Part shown: positions 63,734 to 64,000 of the stretch, piece by piece
How positions within the stretch are numbered: the first letter of the stretch is position 1
Layout of the letters: each line of letters opens with the position of its first letter
The notes under the pieces: generated by a model
The model's database searches: none
Told to the model about the DNA's origin: nothing
The model's input: only the letters and a program-made list of their open reading frames with translations
Made by a program: the position numbers and the translations under genes
Assembly: GCF_000709085.1 (NCBI RefSeq)
Contig: NZ_JFBD01000056.1
Coordinates: 1-64,000, forward strand
Reading direction: 5' to 3'
DNA from: Virgibacillus alimentarius
GTDB lineage: Bacteria > Bacillota > Bacilli > Bacillales > Amphibacillaceae
Length of the DNA: 64,000 nt

Positions 63734-64000
63734 AAAAAAATCCTCTATAAACACATTTGATCTGTGTTTATAGAGGACGATAGTGTGACCGCGGTGCCAC
63801 CTCTTTTGAAAAAAACAATTTTCATCTTATTCAGGTACGGATTCATTAAAATCGTATACCCTATCCTTGTAACGGTGGAATTCCGTGTTTCCCTAGTCTT
63901 ACTTCAGGAAACCTCTCGTAAGTCCATTCAACATCATCCACGTACCAGGTTTCCAGCAGCCCCGGCTCTCTGTGACGTTTCAAATATGCCTACTTCTCTT
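63734..64000 (-). promoter_or_regulatory. T-box riboswitch of the trp operon (specifier TGG), cut by the window edge
   Basis: On the minus strand the T-box core AGAGGTGGCACCGCGGTCACA is at about 63785-63805. The specifier TGG (63924-63926, in GAATGGACTTACGAG) is the tryptophan codon. The bulge reads TGGC, which fits a tRNA with discriminator G, as tRNA-Trp has. A 15-bp terminator stem follows (63763-63777 with 63741-63755), then seven T residues at 63734-63740. Uncharged tRNA-Trp would switch transcription on. The 5' part of stem I and the promoter lie beyond the window. No TRAP-type GAG/TAG triplet array is seen. Confidence 0.95.

Overview
The window reads as chromosomal DNA of a low-GC, endospore-forming Bacillaceae bacterium, probably near Oceanobacillus or Virgibacillus. 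The evidence is AT-rich DNA with strong AGGAGG ribosome sites and frequent TTG/GTG starts; a GerA-type germinant receptor operon, a CotY/CotZ-type coat protein and a YfhD protein; bacillithiol (BrxC) and LipM lipoate genes; T-box leaders; and the remnant of a group IIC intron that closely resembles the known Oceanobacillus iheyensis intron. I see no rRNA, tRNA, CRISPR array or prophage.

Layout. 1-9.5 kb: a truncated POT peptide transporter; a thiol-redox cluster (membrane protein, CcdA, TlpA-like thioredoxin, two-component system), then a CstR-type persulfide sensor and bacilliredoxin BrxC; a YisP-like prenyl phosphatase; a VTC-domain/DUF4956 pair; a Gly/Pro-rich small protein. 9.6-19.7 kb: a drug-efflux island with three MFS pumps, an FUSC-type exporter, a MarR repressor, and a YeiH exporter divergent from its LysR regulator. 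The first pump follows a 13-codon leader peptide and an attenuator-like structure. 19.7-32 kb: a membrane protein, a pantothenate symporter pair, acetoacetyl-CoA synthetase, the ger operon, meso-diaminopimelate dehydrogenase, YitT and YueI proteins. 32.1-33.9 kb: a broken group IIC intron fused to a frameshifted IS1182-family transposase, lying between a YfhD gene and its probable terminator.

34.4-45.1 kb: the branched-chain amino-acid operon ilvE-[T-box]-ilvB-ilvH-ilvC-leuA-leuB-leuC-leuD-ilvA. It has a perfect cre match and a CodY-like box at the ilvE promoter, and a T-box whose specifier reads as ATC (Ile) between ilvE and ilvB. leuC is frameshifted near its 3' end. ilvA is a short form without a regulatory domain and probably uses an ATT start. 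45.2-57.8 kb: lipoteichoic acid synthase, a YhfC protease/TctA-like transporter/metallo-hydrolase group, exonuclease III, coat protein, lipA and lipM (lipM also seems to start at ATT), and a SHOCT protein. 57.8-64 kb: trpEDCFBA on the minus strand behind a tRNA-Trp T-box (specifier TGG, acceptor-pairing bulge TGGC), with trpG absent.

Biosynthesis of Ile/Val/Leu and Trp is thus tied to tRNA charging by two T-boxes, while the accessory parts serve drug efflux, redox and sulfide homeostasis, and sporulation. The observations most worth checking are the leader-peptide attenuator at 9655-9807, the two ATT starts, the intragenic breaks (POT transporter, leuC, transposase), and the intron/IS chimera.
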